A DNA stretch of 64,000 nucleotides from assembly GCA_023251095.1 (NCBI GenBank), contig JAHEZL010000002.1, positions 186,001-250,000 on the forward strand, in the 5' to 3' direction. This stretch comes from Flavobacteriales bacterium (lineage in GTDB: Bacteria > Bacteroidota > Bacteroidia > Flavobacteriales_C > GCA-002722245). A program made the position numbers and the translations under genes. Positions 53,901-62,598 of this stretch are shown in pieces (the stretch's first letter is position 1; the number at the start of each line of letters is the position of its first letter). Below the pieces are notes generated by a model. That model made no database searches, was not told where the DNA came from, and was given only the letters and a program-made list of their open reading frames with translations.

Positions 53901-55836
53901 ATTTCACAATGCTGCCGGTATGACCTGCGAGAGTTAAGTTAGCGCCGTTTGTTCCCGAACACACTGTGGCATCGGCCGTAACAGCTCCGGCCACTGTAGC
54001 AGCATCTACAGTAATAGTGGCAGCAGCAGAATTAGCAGCAGCACAAGTTCCTGATTTTATTACTGCTCTGTATTTCGTGGTTGTTGTAATATTCAAATAA
54101 ATCTGAGTGGTAGTAACGTTCGCAATATCAACAGGCGTAACAAAATTATCAATAGAACTTTGCCATTTTACAATACTTCCTGTATGTCCCGCCAATGTTA
54201 AAGTTGCGCCATTGGAGCCTGAACACACCGTAGCATCAGCCGTCACAGAACCCGCTACTGTTGCAGCATCCACAGTAATAGTAGCAGCGGCAGAATTAAC
54301 AGCTGCGCAGGCGCCGTCTTGAATTACCGCTCTATATTTGGTGCTAGCCACAATATTGGTATAGGTTTGCGAAGTAGTAACATTGACAATATCCACGGGA
54401 GTTACGAAATTATCCACAGAGCTTTGCCATTTCACGATACTTCCGTTATGGCCCGCCAGAGTGAGTGTTCCCGAGTTTGAGCCCGAACATACCGTAGCGT
54501 CAGCTGTTACTGTTCCTCCAACAGAATTACAGGCAAATTCAAAAGCGCCTATTTCTTGATTCACGGCGGTTCTTATTATGGCCGGACTTCTGCGCACGTC
54601 ATCGGTAACAGTAACATCGCTCACCGCCGAACTTGTTGCAGGAGAACCTACTTGTAAATCAAGATTTATCAAACTGGTGAAAAGAGGATCACCTTCTTTA
54701 CTGGCAGCATCTTTACCAAGAACCGGTTTCCAGTCGGCAAGCGCATTGTAAGTAGTAGCAAACCTTCTGGCAATCTGTCCGCCCGGATAATAGTATAAAT
54801 TGTAATCTAAGGTTGAGGGATCATTTGCCATATCTAATAAATTGATGCAGTAATTTCCCGCACCTCCTCTGGTGTACAAAATGTTGTTTTGAATGGTCCA
54901 GTTGGAACAAGCTCCATAAATACAATCCCGATCTGTTAACAGGGAATTGAATTTAAAAGTATTGGAGGGATGAATACCAATCCCACTATTGTCGCACCAC
55001 ATTCCATAATCACAGTTCCATACGTAATTATTAACCCAGGTATTATTTACTCCTTCTTCCTGAATATCCAGTCCGTGACTTGCGCCGCTGATTCTGTTGC
55101 TGCTTATCACGTTATTGTCGGATAAAAAAGCAGTAGCAAAGGCATTTCCTTCGATGAAAATCCCCATACTGTTTCCTCCGAATTTACCGGCAGTAACCGT
55201 ATTGCCGTCATAAACGCAATTAGAACTATTGTAAGCTAAAATCCCATTTGCAGGAGAGAGGATGGTACAACTCAAAACGCTACAAAAATCGGAATGATTA
55301 ACAGAAACAGCTGTTGCAGCATTGGTACAGTTTGTTTCGATATAACAGGTGTTCAGAATAATATTGGAAGAAGGGGAGTTGATGGAAAAAGTAGTTTGAT
55401 TTACATCGGTGGTTTCTATATACAAATCCTTGAAAGTGATATAGCTGTTACCTGCGCCGCTGATGTATGCTCCCTGCATTGCGCCTGAGAAAATGTTTTG
55501 AGTCAGAAGCATTCCTGCGCCCTGAATGATTAAAGGATGACCTGAACTTCCTCCGTCGGCATTGCTGTTGAACAACCATTGTTCATTGTACAGTCCGGCA
55601 TCAATGTATACAATATCGTCGGGACCTAATACTTTGGTGTTGATGATGTGAGTAAGTGTTGCACAAGGTGATGCAGCGCTGGTTCCGGAGTTCCCGTCAT
55701 TCCCCGCCGCCGAACAGTAAATATCACTTCCCGTAAGTACATCGTTAATGTAATATGTGTTTGCTGCAAATGAACTTGTGCTCATGACAAGCGCAAGCGC
55801 AACAAAACACAATTGTTTTTTAAGAGCTTTCCCCAT
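50932..55836 (-). CDS. Giant T9SS-secreted beta-helix protein with 10 internal repeats (1634 residues)
   Basis: Signal peptide (MGKALKKQLCFVALALVM...SSFA), a right-handed parallel beta-helix (~25-435; SAAGNDGNSGTSAASPCATL, many short NxIxxN rungs), then ten 88-residue repeats. After them come Ig-like domains and a type B T9SS sorting domain (DWPDVITPNGDGINDVF, YDRWGRFMFYSEE, WDGKFNGLPAASGTYYF). The beta-helix may bind or cut polysaccharide. The frame is open to 55935, but a 33-residue run before the signal peptide is unlikely, so ATG at 55836 is used. Confidence 0.88.
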   Translation of the reverse strand: MGKALKKQLCFVALALVMSTSSFAANTYYINDVLTGSDIYCSAAGNDGNSGTSAASPCATLTHIINTKVLGPDDIVYIDAGLYNEQWLFNSNADGGSSGHPLIIQGAGMLLTQNIFSGAMQGAYISGAGNSYITFKDLYIETTDVNQTTFSINSPSSNIILNTCYIETNCTNAATAVSVNHSDFCSVLSCTILSPANGILAYNSSNCVYDGNTVTAGKFGGNSMGIFIEGNAFATAFLSDNNVISSNRISGASHGLDIQEEGVNNTWVNNYVWNCDYGMWCDNSGIGIHPSNTFKFNSLLTDRDCIYGACSNWTIQNNILYTRGGAGNYCINLLDMANDPSTLDYNLYYYPGGQIARRFATTYNALADWKPVLGKDAASKEGDPLFTSLINLDLQVGSPATSSAVSDVTVTDDVRRSPAIIRTAVNQEIGAFEFACNSVGGTVTADATVCSGSNSGTLTLAGHNGSIVKWQSSVDNFVTPVDIVNVTTSQTYTNIVASTKYRAVIQDGACAAVNSAAATITVDAATVAGSVTADATVCSGSNGATLTLAGHTGSIVKWQSSIDNFVTPVDIANVTTTQIYLNITTTTKYRAVIKSGTCAAANSAAATITVDAATVAGAVTADATVCSGTNGANLTLAGHTGSIVKWQSSTDNFVTPVDIANVTTTQAYLNITTTTKYRAVVKSGTCASDNSNAATITVDPVSVGGTVTADATVCSGANSGTLTLAGNTGTITGWESSTDNFVSTTPIVNLTASQSYTNIVATTKYRAVVKSGTCASANSTSATISVDPVSAGGGVTADATVCSGANTGTLNLAGNTGSVTGWESSTDNFVSTTPIVNVTTSLTYTNITTTTKYRAVVKSGSCASANSTSATITVDPVSVGGTVAQNATVCSGSNSGTLTLAGNTGLVIGWESSTDNFVSTTPIVNVTTSQSYTNIIATTKYRAIVQSGTCASANSSAATITVDPVSVGGAVTADITVCSGANAGTLTLAGNTGSVTGWESSTDNFVSATPIVNLTTSLTYTNIATTTKYRAVVKSGTCASANSTSATVTVDPVSRGGTVSANATVCSGSNSGKLFLAGYTGIITGWESSVNNFGTSTPIVNLTDSLLYNNISTTTKYRALVKSGVCVGTNSSAATITVDPVSVGGVVTADATVCSGANSGTVSLAGNTGLVTGWESSIDNFVSTTPIVNTTSSQTYTNIVATTKYRAIVKSGTCASDNSSAATITINPVSVGGTVTADATVCSGANSGTLTLAGNTGSITGWESSTDNFTTSTPIVNLTASQAYNNITLTTKYRAIVKSGICPSTNSSAATLTIDPISVTVNDKAVCDGSSTTFDAGAGFTTYTWTGLGTGGLRTTPAATQGTYTITVTNGLGCTATDNAFLTVNTFPSPKLGVDTFMCQGQAVTLDPGTNILLNYLWSNAAQTATISVNTTGQYIVTVSDNIGCSRNDTIFVQVHALPSVDLGNDVTICNNDYDKVTLTAQYSGTKQLLWSTGQADLTSIVITAPESYWVQVTDSNQCSISDSIAVTIHCDDFILDWPDVITPNGDGINDVFKPKGVDDSNFPKVVANVRIISFGVYDRWGRFMFYSEENVLPNWDGKFNGLPAASGTYYFVIRYQNSAGKNYEIASFLTLME
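51883..54522 (-). repeat. 10 x 264-bp tandem coding repeat
   Basis: Exactly ten units of 88 codons with no insertions or deletions. Each starts VGGTVTADATVCSG (or close) and ends ATITVDPVS. Two Cys per unit (VCSG and SGTC). Units 1-3 form one subtype (SIVKWQSS...VTPVDIAN) and units 4-10 another (TGWESSTDNFVSTTPIVN), which points to separate rounds of duplication. Confidence 0.95.
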
Positions 55837-56218
55837 TTTATTTCCTGTACAAAAGTGCGCGCTGAAACTGTCTCTAACAGAATTCATCGCAGTAGATTGA
55901 GCGTGCAATTTATATTTTAAATGGGCTGTGCGCAAGTAAAAACTAATTAAATTTTACGTAAAAAATTGATATACAAATGATTAAAATATTTCTTTTTACA
56001 CTTAGAAAACAATTTTAAAAGTTTAAAAAGGCCGCTATTGGCGATTTTTACGAATATTGGTCGCGCTGAATTATAACACTTCAGCAACAACTTATAGTTT
56101 GAAAACAGATTTTTGTTTCACTAAATGTTAATTTCCGAAATTGGAGGGGACTTGTAGAGACGGAAGATTTTCCGTCTCAGTGAAATAGGAACATTATAAG
56201 ACGCAAAATTTTGCGTCT
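55837..56218. other. 382-base region upstream of the giant beta-helix gene
   Basis: Holds TTTTACGTAAAA (55952-55963), TTGATATACAAATG (from 55966) and CGCGCTG near 56063-56069, which resemble the blocks of the two lectin-adhesin upstream modules but with different spacing. It ends with the palindromic element at 56154. No gene seen in the rest. Confidence 0.5.
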
Positions 56219-56223
56219 CTACA
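56154..56223. repeat. 70-bp palindromic element with terminal inverted repeats
   Basis: Ends TGTAGAGACG and CGTCTCTACA are exact inverted repeats. Inside are a stem GAGACGGAA/TTCCGTCTC (56157-56178) and a 20-bp perfect palindrome AGACGCAAAATTTTGCGTCT (56199-56218). It overlaps the last codons of the mscS gene, whose stop is within the right end. Resembles the TAGAGACGC...GCGTCTCTA repeats I recall from several phyla. Confidence 0.75.
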
Positions 56224-57298
56224 GCGCTTTATGAAAAACAGTTCTGGTTGGGAAAGCAAAATCAATTCCCTTTTCATTGAATTTTTTCAGAATGGTTAAA
56301 TTCATGTCAGTTAAGGCCGTCGGGATGTTTTTGTCTTTTCTGATAAAATAGACAAACTCAATATTTAAGGCGGAGTCAAGGAATTTATTGAAAGAGATAG
56401 CGAAATCTTTTTCGATGTTCTGACTGGCAGTAGCAATTTCTTTCAGGGTTGTTAAAGCTTCTTCCATTTTAGTAATGTCGGACGAATAGGTGAGTGCGAG
56501 ATTAACAACCACCTTTCTATTCGGTTCCGATGAAATATTTTCAATGCTGGTATTTGAAAAAACGGAATTCGGAATCGTTACTCTTCTGCCTTCCATCGTA
56601 CGCAAGCGCGTGCTGCGCAAACCAATTTCTTCAATGATACCATCGTGACCCGAAGCAATCACACGATCTTTAATTTTAAATGGTTTATCAGTAAAAATGG
56701 TAATTCCTCCAAAAAGGTTTTTTACGGAATCCTGTGCTGCCAAAGCGAAAGCCAAACCACCAATTCCTAAACCGGCGATTAAAGCCCCAACATCATAACC
56801 TGCATTGCTTAAACCGATAATGAAGGCTAAAACCCAAACGGTTGCTTTCAAAGCTTTGCGAACAATGGGCAAAATCTGATCATCCAAATCACTTTCCGAT
56901 TTCTCGGTGAGCGGAACAATGTATTCGTCAATGATGGCATCAATCAAGCGGGTGGAAGTCCAAACGATATTGATCACCGTAGCGATATAAAATACAACGG
57001 TAAAAAATTTGCCTAAACCATCGGGTAATTTCAATACATCCATCGACATCCAAACGCCAAACAATCCAATAGCAAAGGCAACAGGACCTTCCAGTTTTTC
57101 AATCAGTAAATCGTCCAGATTGGTTTTTGTGCGGGCTGTAAATCTTTTAACGATAGTGGATAAAAGCCAAAACATCACTTTAGCAATTAGTATCGATAAT
57201 AAAATCCCCGATATGGCAACTACCCATTTAGCGATAGAATTTCCAAAATACATTTCCTGTAGGAAAGGAGGAAAAAGGCTTGCAATTTTTTCTAACAT
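56219..57298 (-). CDS. MscS-family mechanosensitive channel
   Basis: 359 residues. Four or so N-terminal membrane helices (~22-45, ~75-95, ~100-120, ~150-170), then the pore helix and conserved MscS beta-domain start: GGLAFALAAQDSVKNLFGG, FKIKDRV, GIIEEIGLRSTRLRT, VTIPNSVFSNTSIEN. Opens under membrane tension to release solutes. Follows the amidase gene after one base. The stop codon lies in a repeat element. Confidence 0.93.
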   Translation of the reverse strand: MLEKIASLFPPFLQEMYFGNSIAKWVVAISGILLSILIAKVMFWLLSTIVKRFTARTKTNLDDLLIEKLEGPVAFAIGLFGVWMSMDVLKLPDGLGKFFTVVFYIATVINIVWTSTRLIDAIIDEYIVPLTEKSESDLDDQILPIVRKALKATVWVLAFIIGLSNAGYDVGALIAGLGIGGLAFALAAQDSVKNLFGGITIFTDKPFKIKDRVIASGHDGIIEEIGLRSTRLRTMEGRRVTIPNSVFSNTSIENISSEPNRKVVVNLALTYSSDITKMEEALTTLKEIATASQNIEKDFAISFNKFLDSALNIEFVYFIRKDKNIPTALTDMNLTILKKFNEKGIDFAFPTRTVFHKAL

Positions 57299-57299
57299 A

Positions 57300-58181
57300 T
57301 TATTTATGATCTCTAAAACGTTTCAATAAATCTCCAAAGGCATCAATGCGGCGGTCGCGGAAGAAGGGCCATATGCGGCGCACTTTTTCTGATCTGGCCA
57401 TATCTAACTCAATGACAATATTTTCTTCTTTATCCGGGGAAGCCTGAACCAGTAATTCGGCTTGCGGACCGGCAACAAATGAATTTCCCCAAAACTGTAT
57501 GCCGTTGGTTACAGCAGATGGATCGCTTTCGTGTCCCACACGATTCACGGAAATAACGTGTAAGCCATTGGCCACTGCGTGTCCGCGTTGTACAGTAATC
57601 CATGCATTGAGCTGACGTTGTTTTTCTTCTTCTTTATCCGAAGATTCCCAACCGATGGCAGTTGGATAAATCAAAAGCTCGGCTCCTGCAAGGGCCATCA
57701 GTCGTGCTGCTTCAGGATACCATTGGTCCCAGCAAACCAGCACGCCCAGTTTCCCTACAGAAGTTTTTATCGGTTCAAATCCGAGATCTCCCGGCGTGAA
57801 ATAAAATTTTTCATAATAAGCAGGATCATCGGGAATGTGCATTTTGCGGTACTTTCCGGCGATGGAGCCATCTTTTTCAAAAACCACTGCAGTGTTGTGG
57901 TACAAACCTGCCGCGCGTTTTTCAAAGAGAGAGGTCACTAAAACAATTCCCAGTTCTTTGGCGAGTTTTCCATAGCGATCGGTAGACGGACCGGGAATAG
58001 TTTCTGCCAGATCAAATTGATTGGTATCCTCCGTTTGACAGAAGTACAAACCGTTGTGCAATTCCTGCAACACCACTAAAACAGCGCCTTTTGCAGCACA
58101 GTCGCGGATATTTTTTTCCAGCTTCGCAATGTTGGAAGAGATATCGGCTGAATTGGATTGTTGTATGAGTGCGATTTTCAT
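57300..58181 (-). CDS. Carbon-nitrogen hydrolase, N-carbamoylputrescine amidase type
   Basis: 293-residue nitrilase-superfamily protein. The catalytic triad is complete: E40 (LQELHN), K113 (YRKMHIPD) and C150 (VLVCWDQWYPEAAR). The DQWYPEAAR context is typical for AguB, which turns N-carbamoylputrescine into putrescine. The partner agmatine deiminase (aguA) is not next to it, so the assignment rests on sequence only. Cytosolic. Cotranscribed with mscS. Confidence 0.87.
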   Translation of the reverse strand: MKIALIQQSNSADISSNIAKLEKNIRDCAAKGAVLVVLQELHNGLYFCQTEDTNQFDLAETIPGPSTDRYGKLAKELGIVLVTSLFEKRAAGLYHNTAVVFEKDGSIAGKYRKMHIPDDPAYYEKFYFTPGDLGFEPIKTSVGKLGVLVCWDQWYPEAARLMALAGAELLIYPTAIGWESSDKEEEKQRQLNAWITVQRGHAVANGLHVISVNRVGHESDPSAVTNGIQFWGNSFVAGPQAELLVQASPDKEENIVIELDMARSEKVRRIWPFFRDRRIDAFGDLLKRFRDHK

Positions 58182-58228
58182 GTTGCGAAATTAAGAAAAA
58201 GGAGTGTTAAATAAAATGTGTGAAGTAG

Positions 58229-58332
58229 AGGGCGATAGGTCCTTCCTTCGTCAGGATGATATTACCTAACCACTCTTGAATTTTCACAATGGATGAGTAT
58301 GTCATCCTGACGAAGGAAGGACCTATCGCCCT
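58229..58332. repeat. Perfect 31-bp inverted repeat with 42-base spacer
   Basis: Arms 58229-58259 and 58302-58332 are exact reverse complements; the inner ends read TCAGGATGA / TCATCCTGA. It lies between the promoter side of the amidase gene and the end of the TolB-like gene. The word GTCATCCTGA is one I recall in dispersed bacterial repeats. Could also terminate the TolB-like gene. Confidence 0.85.
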
Positions 58333-58344
58333 GTATGCAAATTT

Positions 58345-61300
58345 CTAAAAATCGTAATTAATGGAAAAATAAAAAACATTGTCTTTTTTAAAATAACCAT
58401 CTTCAATGCCCCAGGCCCAATCGGCGCGGACGAAGTAGCCCCACAGCAAAGTGCGCAGTCCGAAGCCGTAGCCAGCAACCACCGGGTCACGCTGACTTTT
58501 CAAAGAAATAATTCCGGTGTAAGCCGGTCCGCCCAAAACAATTGTTTGGTTGTTGAGTGAGTTGCTTTCGGAAAAAGGAGAGAAGCCCGACCAGGCTGTG
58601 CCTGCGTCAAAGAAACCAATGACCTGAATGTTTTTAATGAAATCGGAAGACAACGGTTTGCTGTAAAAATGTTTTACGATGGGCCAGCGCAATTCAGCAT
58701 TCAAGACAGCAAAATTACTTCCGTTGCGCGCATTTTGTATGAAGCCGCGCATGTGACAGGCCAAAGTTTGAAAAGTATATTGTTCTCCGCTTCCGAGTTT
58801 CGATACCGGTTCGGGATTAAAACTAGGAGAGAGCCATCCGTCGATGCCTCCCAGATAATACAGCAAACGTTCACTTCCTCCCGAAACAGATCCGGCAAAT
58901 CTTCCCGCAAAAATTAAATTTTTGTAAAGAGAAACATAACGACGGTAATCGGCGCCGAGCACAAAAGTATTTTTACTGATTTGATTGAGTTGTTGGTAGT
59001 ATTCTCCAAAAGCCTTGAATTTACTGCCATAGCAAATATTGATATCTCTATCGCGCGTGGCATCCATCACATATTCGGCACGCAATACCGAGCGATAGGT
59101 GCGTGTTGCAGGGGTAGTTAAAGAAGTATATTCGGTGCTCAACGCTTCCAGATCATCATAACGCAATGAAGCTGAACCGGCCACTCTGCTTACAATACTA
59201 AAAGGGTAAGAAGCTCTGTAGGTGGCTTCGTAAATGATGCTGTTAAACAACGAATTGTCGTTGACAAAAGAATTGGCTTTTCTGTATAAAACATATTGAT
59301 GATCGAGCTGTTTTTTTCGGTTTTCAAAGCTCAGGAACATTTCATTGTTTCGTTCGGCAGAAATACGAAATCCGCCCACCACAAAATAATCTTCCAGCAA
59401 GTCGGTAGTACCGAATTTAATGAGTCCGCTCAACAATCCCGGATTAGGATAAGTGGCCCCTCCCGTATAATTCTGATACACCGGAGTGATGTAATTGTTG
59501 TTGTATTCCACCACGCCGTAATTGCCCTGAAAGGCAGGTTCGTAAATCCATTCTTTTGCCCGTTTTCCTGCAGGAATATTATTGTATTTTACAGAAGAAA
59601 AAGCCGGGCGTTTTTCAGGTTCAACCATCTTTTTTTCTTCTTTTATTTCCGGTTTTTTTTCTTCTTTATCGCTTTCAAAAACATAGTTGGTGATGTCGAT
59701 AAAATCGGGATCATTTTTAAATTGATTAATTTCTCTATCGTTGATTTTATAGCGATCGGTTTTTTTTGAATTGGCTGTGGTATCAATGTTTTCAGCCGGA
59801 CTTACTTTTTTATAATAAGTTCCTGTGAGCGATGAGGTTTTTCCTGTATGAATGTCTTTTTTAGGTATCAGCAGCAGATAATCTTTTCCTTCATATCTCA
59901 AAACCTCAGCTACCATTGGGGATTTAGCATTGGAGTAAATAAAATTAACGTTGCGTTTGTAATTGCTTGCAGGTGCGTTGTGTGCAAAATAACGGTAATG
60001 TGTGGTGGTGTCAATATGCGTGATGGCGCTGTCGAAACGGGCAATATAGCGATTGTTAATGCCGTTTTCATCTGATAGATAAATGATTTCGTTGTTGTTT
60101 AATTCCGACGGATACAACTCATCAGTAGAAGGAGTATTGGTGATTCTTTGCAAAATCTGATTTTCATAACGCTGTGTTTTTTTTGCGGCATAATTGTAAA
60201 CGAATAAATCGAAATGATCGCCATATACAGTATTGGCAGCTCCTGCAGCAGAAAGCGTGTCATTGTCGCGATTGGAAGAAAACACAATTTGTGAAGTGCC
60301 TTTTATGAATTGCGGATTGATATCGTCAAAAAAATCATTGGTAATGCTTTCCTGAAAATTGCTTTGCACATCGTAAACATAAATATCGGTTTTCCCCATG
60401 TAAGCTGCAGAAAACACCAGTTTTTTACCATCCGGAGAATATTCGGCATCCAGCAATTGTTCGAAATGAAAGATTTTATTTTTTATAAATTTTTTGTCTT
60501 TTACCACATAGAGCCACCATTGAATTTGTCCTTTGCTTTCAAAGAAAACCGACAGGATTTCTCCCGACGGATGCCACGTGAGGAGCGGATAATTGTAATC
60601 TACGGGTAAATCGAGCGGATAATTTTTTTTGAATAATCTTTTTGTTTTTTTCTCTTCGGCGTTGTACATCCACACTTTAATTTGTCCTGATTCATTAGTG
60701 GTGTAAGCAATATTTTTATTGTCGGGAGATGCTTTTAATTGCGAGTAAACTCTTCGTTTTTTGATTTTCAGAGGCAGCATAAATTGTTCTTCGGGAATAT
60801 TTTGCCCGATGGAATTTTCTGCAAACATTTTTGTTTGCGCTTCCCGCCAGTCGGCGAGTAAATTCTCTGTTGTTTTTCCTAAAATGAAAATAAAAGAATT
60901 GTCGACGCCATGCGCTACTTTCGTCATATTTAACAAGCGTGTAACATTGTCCCATCCGTAAGTATCAACAATATATTTCCATATGGAATGGCCTACCATT
61001 CGGGCTTCTTCGCCTGTCATGCGGTTGAAATTATCCAGCGTATTCTGATCCAGCGCATCTTTTAATTTATCGGCCAAAAGCGTGTTTTGATTTTCGGTGA
61101 GAAAGGAAACCAATCCGAGATAATACCAATCCGGCAATTCCCCTATGGTAGCGCTTTTTACCATGTCGGTGAGGTTTTCTCCGTAAATCAGCTTGTTGAT
61201 GATAATGCTGGTAATTCCGGCGCGCAATGTTTTCATGAGATTGACATGAGAACCATTGAAGTAAATAAACAATTTATTTCCCACCAGTCGGGAGATACCG

Positions 61301-61635
61301 CCCATATCCTGCCTGCTATCCGCCAAATTCCCCATATTGCTTTGCATGTAGCGGTAGTAGGAATTGTAAATCACAATCTCAAATTTGTTTTGAATGGGGT
61401 AATCAAAAAAAGTTTCCATTTCAGTGAGCACCGAGTTTGCTGCAATGGCAGTATAATCGGCCAGCTCCTTCCCTTCGGTATAAAAATAAAGATCAAATTT
61501 TGTGTAGCGGTAATACGACCACAGGAAGTCGTTGTACTGCACCCGGTTTTTGCCAAACTCCATTTGCGTCCCATTGTAAAACTGGGCCGAAACAGAAGCG
61601 GAAAAGAATAACAGTATGCCAAACAAAAATCTCAT
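58345..61635 (-). CDS. TolB-like beta-propeller fused to an outer-membrane barrel
   Basis: 1096 residues with a signal peptide (ILLFFSASVSA-Q). The N-terminal ~270 residues are helical and resemble gluzincin-like peptidase domains without a zinc HExxH. A TolB/PD40 propeller follows (~300-560, SPDGKKLVFSAA, GTSQIVFSSNRDNDT). A charged linker (~600-690, DKEEKKPEIKEEKK) leads to a C-terminal barrel with Omp85-like end strands (IGFFDAGTAWSG, GYGFGLRT, YFVRADWAWGIE, FYFSINYDF). Periplasmic sensor or scaffold with its own barrel; substrate unknown. Confidence 0.8.
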   Translation of the reverse strand: MRFLFGILLFFSASVSAQFYNGTQMEFGKNRVQYNDFLWSYYRYTKFDLYFYTEGKELADYTAIAANSVLTEMETFFDYPIQNKFEIVIYNSYYRYMQSNMGNLADSRQDMGGISRLVGNKLFIYFNGSHVNLMKTLRAGITSIIINKLIYGENLTDMVKSATIGELPDWYYLGLVSFLTENQNTLLADKLKDALDQNTLDNFNRMTGEEARMVGHSIWKYIVDTYGWDNVTRLLNMTKVAHGVDNSFIFILGKTTENLLADWREAQTKMFAENSIGQNIPEEQFMLPLKIKKRRVYSQLKASPDNKNIAYTTNESGQIKVWMYNAEEKKTKRLFKKNYPLDLPVDYNYPLLTWHPSGEILSVFFESKGQIQWWLYVVKDKKFIKNKIFHFEQLLDAEYSPDGKKLVFSAAYMGKTDIYVYDVQSNFQESITNDFFDDINPQFIKGTSQIVFSSNRDNDTLSAAGAANTVYGDHFDLFVYNYAAKKTQRYENQILQRITNTPSTDELYPSELNNNEIIYLSDENGINNRYIARFDSAITHIDTTTHYRYFAHNAPASNYKRNVNFIYSNAKSPMVAEVLRYEGKDYLLLIPKKDIHTGKTSSLTGTYYKKVSPAENIDTTANSKKTDRYKINDREINQFKNDPDFIDITNYVFESDKEEKKPEIKEEKKMVEPEKRPAFSSVKYNNIPAGKRAKEWIYEPAFQGNYGVVEYNNNYITPVYQNYTGGATYPNPGLLSGLIKFGTTDLLEDYFVVGGFRISAERNNEMFLSFENRKKQLDHQYVLYRKANSFVNDNSLFNSIIYEATYRASYPFSIVSRVAGSASLRYDDLEALSTEYTSLTTPATRTYRSVLRAEYVMDATRDRDINICYGSKFKAFGEYYQQLNQISKNTFVLGADYRRYVSLYKNLIFAGRFAGSVSGGSERLLYYLGGIDGWLSPSFNPEPVSKLGSGEQYTFQTLACHMRGFIQNARNGSNFAVLNAELRWPIVKHFYSKPLSSDFIKNIQVIGFFDAGTAWSGFSPFSESNSLNNQTIVLGGPAYTGIISLKSQRDPVVAGYGFGLRTLLWGYFVRADWAWGIEDGYFKKDNVFYFSINYDF

Positions 61636-61713
61636 TGTAACGAATATAGCAACTCTTTGCCTTTTTTGGCGTCTTCTGTTGCAGTGGAGGCTAATATTTT
61701 TTATATTAACAAA

Positions 61714-62598
61714 ATGGTTCGCGGGATTCTTTTAAACTTCTTTTTTTTGCTTGTATTGCTTTGGGGTTGCACGAAAGACCCCATTGTAGTGAAGGACAAT
61801 GAGGCACCACCCGATACTACGGTTGAAACAGTGGTGAAAGAAAATTACGTCAACAAATTGTACATTTCTTTGCTGGGAAGAAAAGCCACAACGGCTGAAT
61901 TTGATGCTGGATTAGCGCTCGTTACTCAAAATAATTTTTCCATTTCCGATCGCAACAACTTAATAGATATTGTTCAGGGGAAGTCGGAGTTTTACGACAA
62001 TGAGTTTAAAATTTCCTGTGCCAATTTACTCAATGAATCGGATACCAACGATGCCAGGATGTGGATCAATATTTTTGTGCAAAGTCAGAAATCCACCAAT
62101 GATCCCAATGCCATTTTCTATCAACAAATTGAAATTGATCGTCTCACACCTTTCATTCCTCTGGTAAATGATTTACGAAACGGAACCATCAATTTTATTG
62201 ATATGGATAAGTTGTCCGTCAACAACACCTTGTATGACCAGGTAAATATGGGGACCCATAATTTTGTGATTTCCATGTATCAGAATTTTTTATTCAGAGC
62301 TCCTACCGATACTGCTTTAGCTGATGGGGAACATATGATTGATTATGACGTTTCACAACATCCTTCTCCTTTTTTATTTTCTCAGGAAGGGCATTCTAAA
62401 AATGATTTTCTTTCTATTTTTTTCTCTTCCGATGAATATTTTGAAGGAAGGGTGAGGGCTCAGTTCAAACGTTTTTTATTCAGGGAACCGACTACCGAGG
62501 AAATGAGCGGACAAACCGTTTTGTACAAAACCAACAAAGATTTTAAAGCCTTACAAAAATACGTTTTATCAGGTGATGAATATGCGGGAATTAAATAA
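61714..62598 (+). CDS. Lipoprotein, first gene of the DUF1501 operon
   Basis: 294 residues with a lipoprotein signal (LNFFFLLVLLWGC). The motif NKLYISLLGRKATTAEFDAGL is like DUF4214/planctomycete-type repeats; a second similar stretch ends the protein (QFKRFLFREPTTEEMSGQTVL, LSGDEYAGIK). No enzyme motif. The start at 61714 is chosen over 61657, which would add 19 odd residues. It overlaps the next gene by 17 bases. Confidence 0.75.
   Translation: MVRGILLNFFFLLVLLWGCTKDPIVVKDNEAPPDTTVETVVKENYVNKLYISLLGRKATTAEFDAGLALVTQNNFSISDRNNLIDIVQGKSEFYDNEFKISCANLLNESDTNDARMWINIFVQSQKSTNDPNAIFYQQIEIDRLTPFIPLVNDLRNGTINFIDMDKLSVNNTLYDQVNMGTHNFVISMYQNFLFRAPTDTALADGEHMIDYDVSQHPSPFLFSQEGHSKNDFLSIFFSSDEYFEGRVRAQFKRFLFREPTTEEMSGQTVLYKTNKDFKALQKYVLSGDEYAGIK

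Noticed and set aside
52001-54322. Series of similar plus-strand ORFs of 60-83 residues
   Set aside because: They are the reverse-strand shadow of the 264-bp coding repeats and recur only because the repeats do.
51883-54522. CRISPR array
   Set aside because: Units are 264 bp, in frame, protein-coding, with no short repeat-spacer pattern and no cas genes.
55837-55935. 33-residue N-terminal extension of the giant beta-helix protein
   Set aside because: It precedes a complete signal peptide, which would then be far from the N-terminus.
61087-61611. 174-residue plus-strand ORF
   Set aside because: Antisense to the TolB-like gene, with shadow-type composition.
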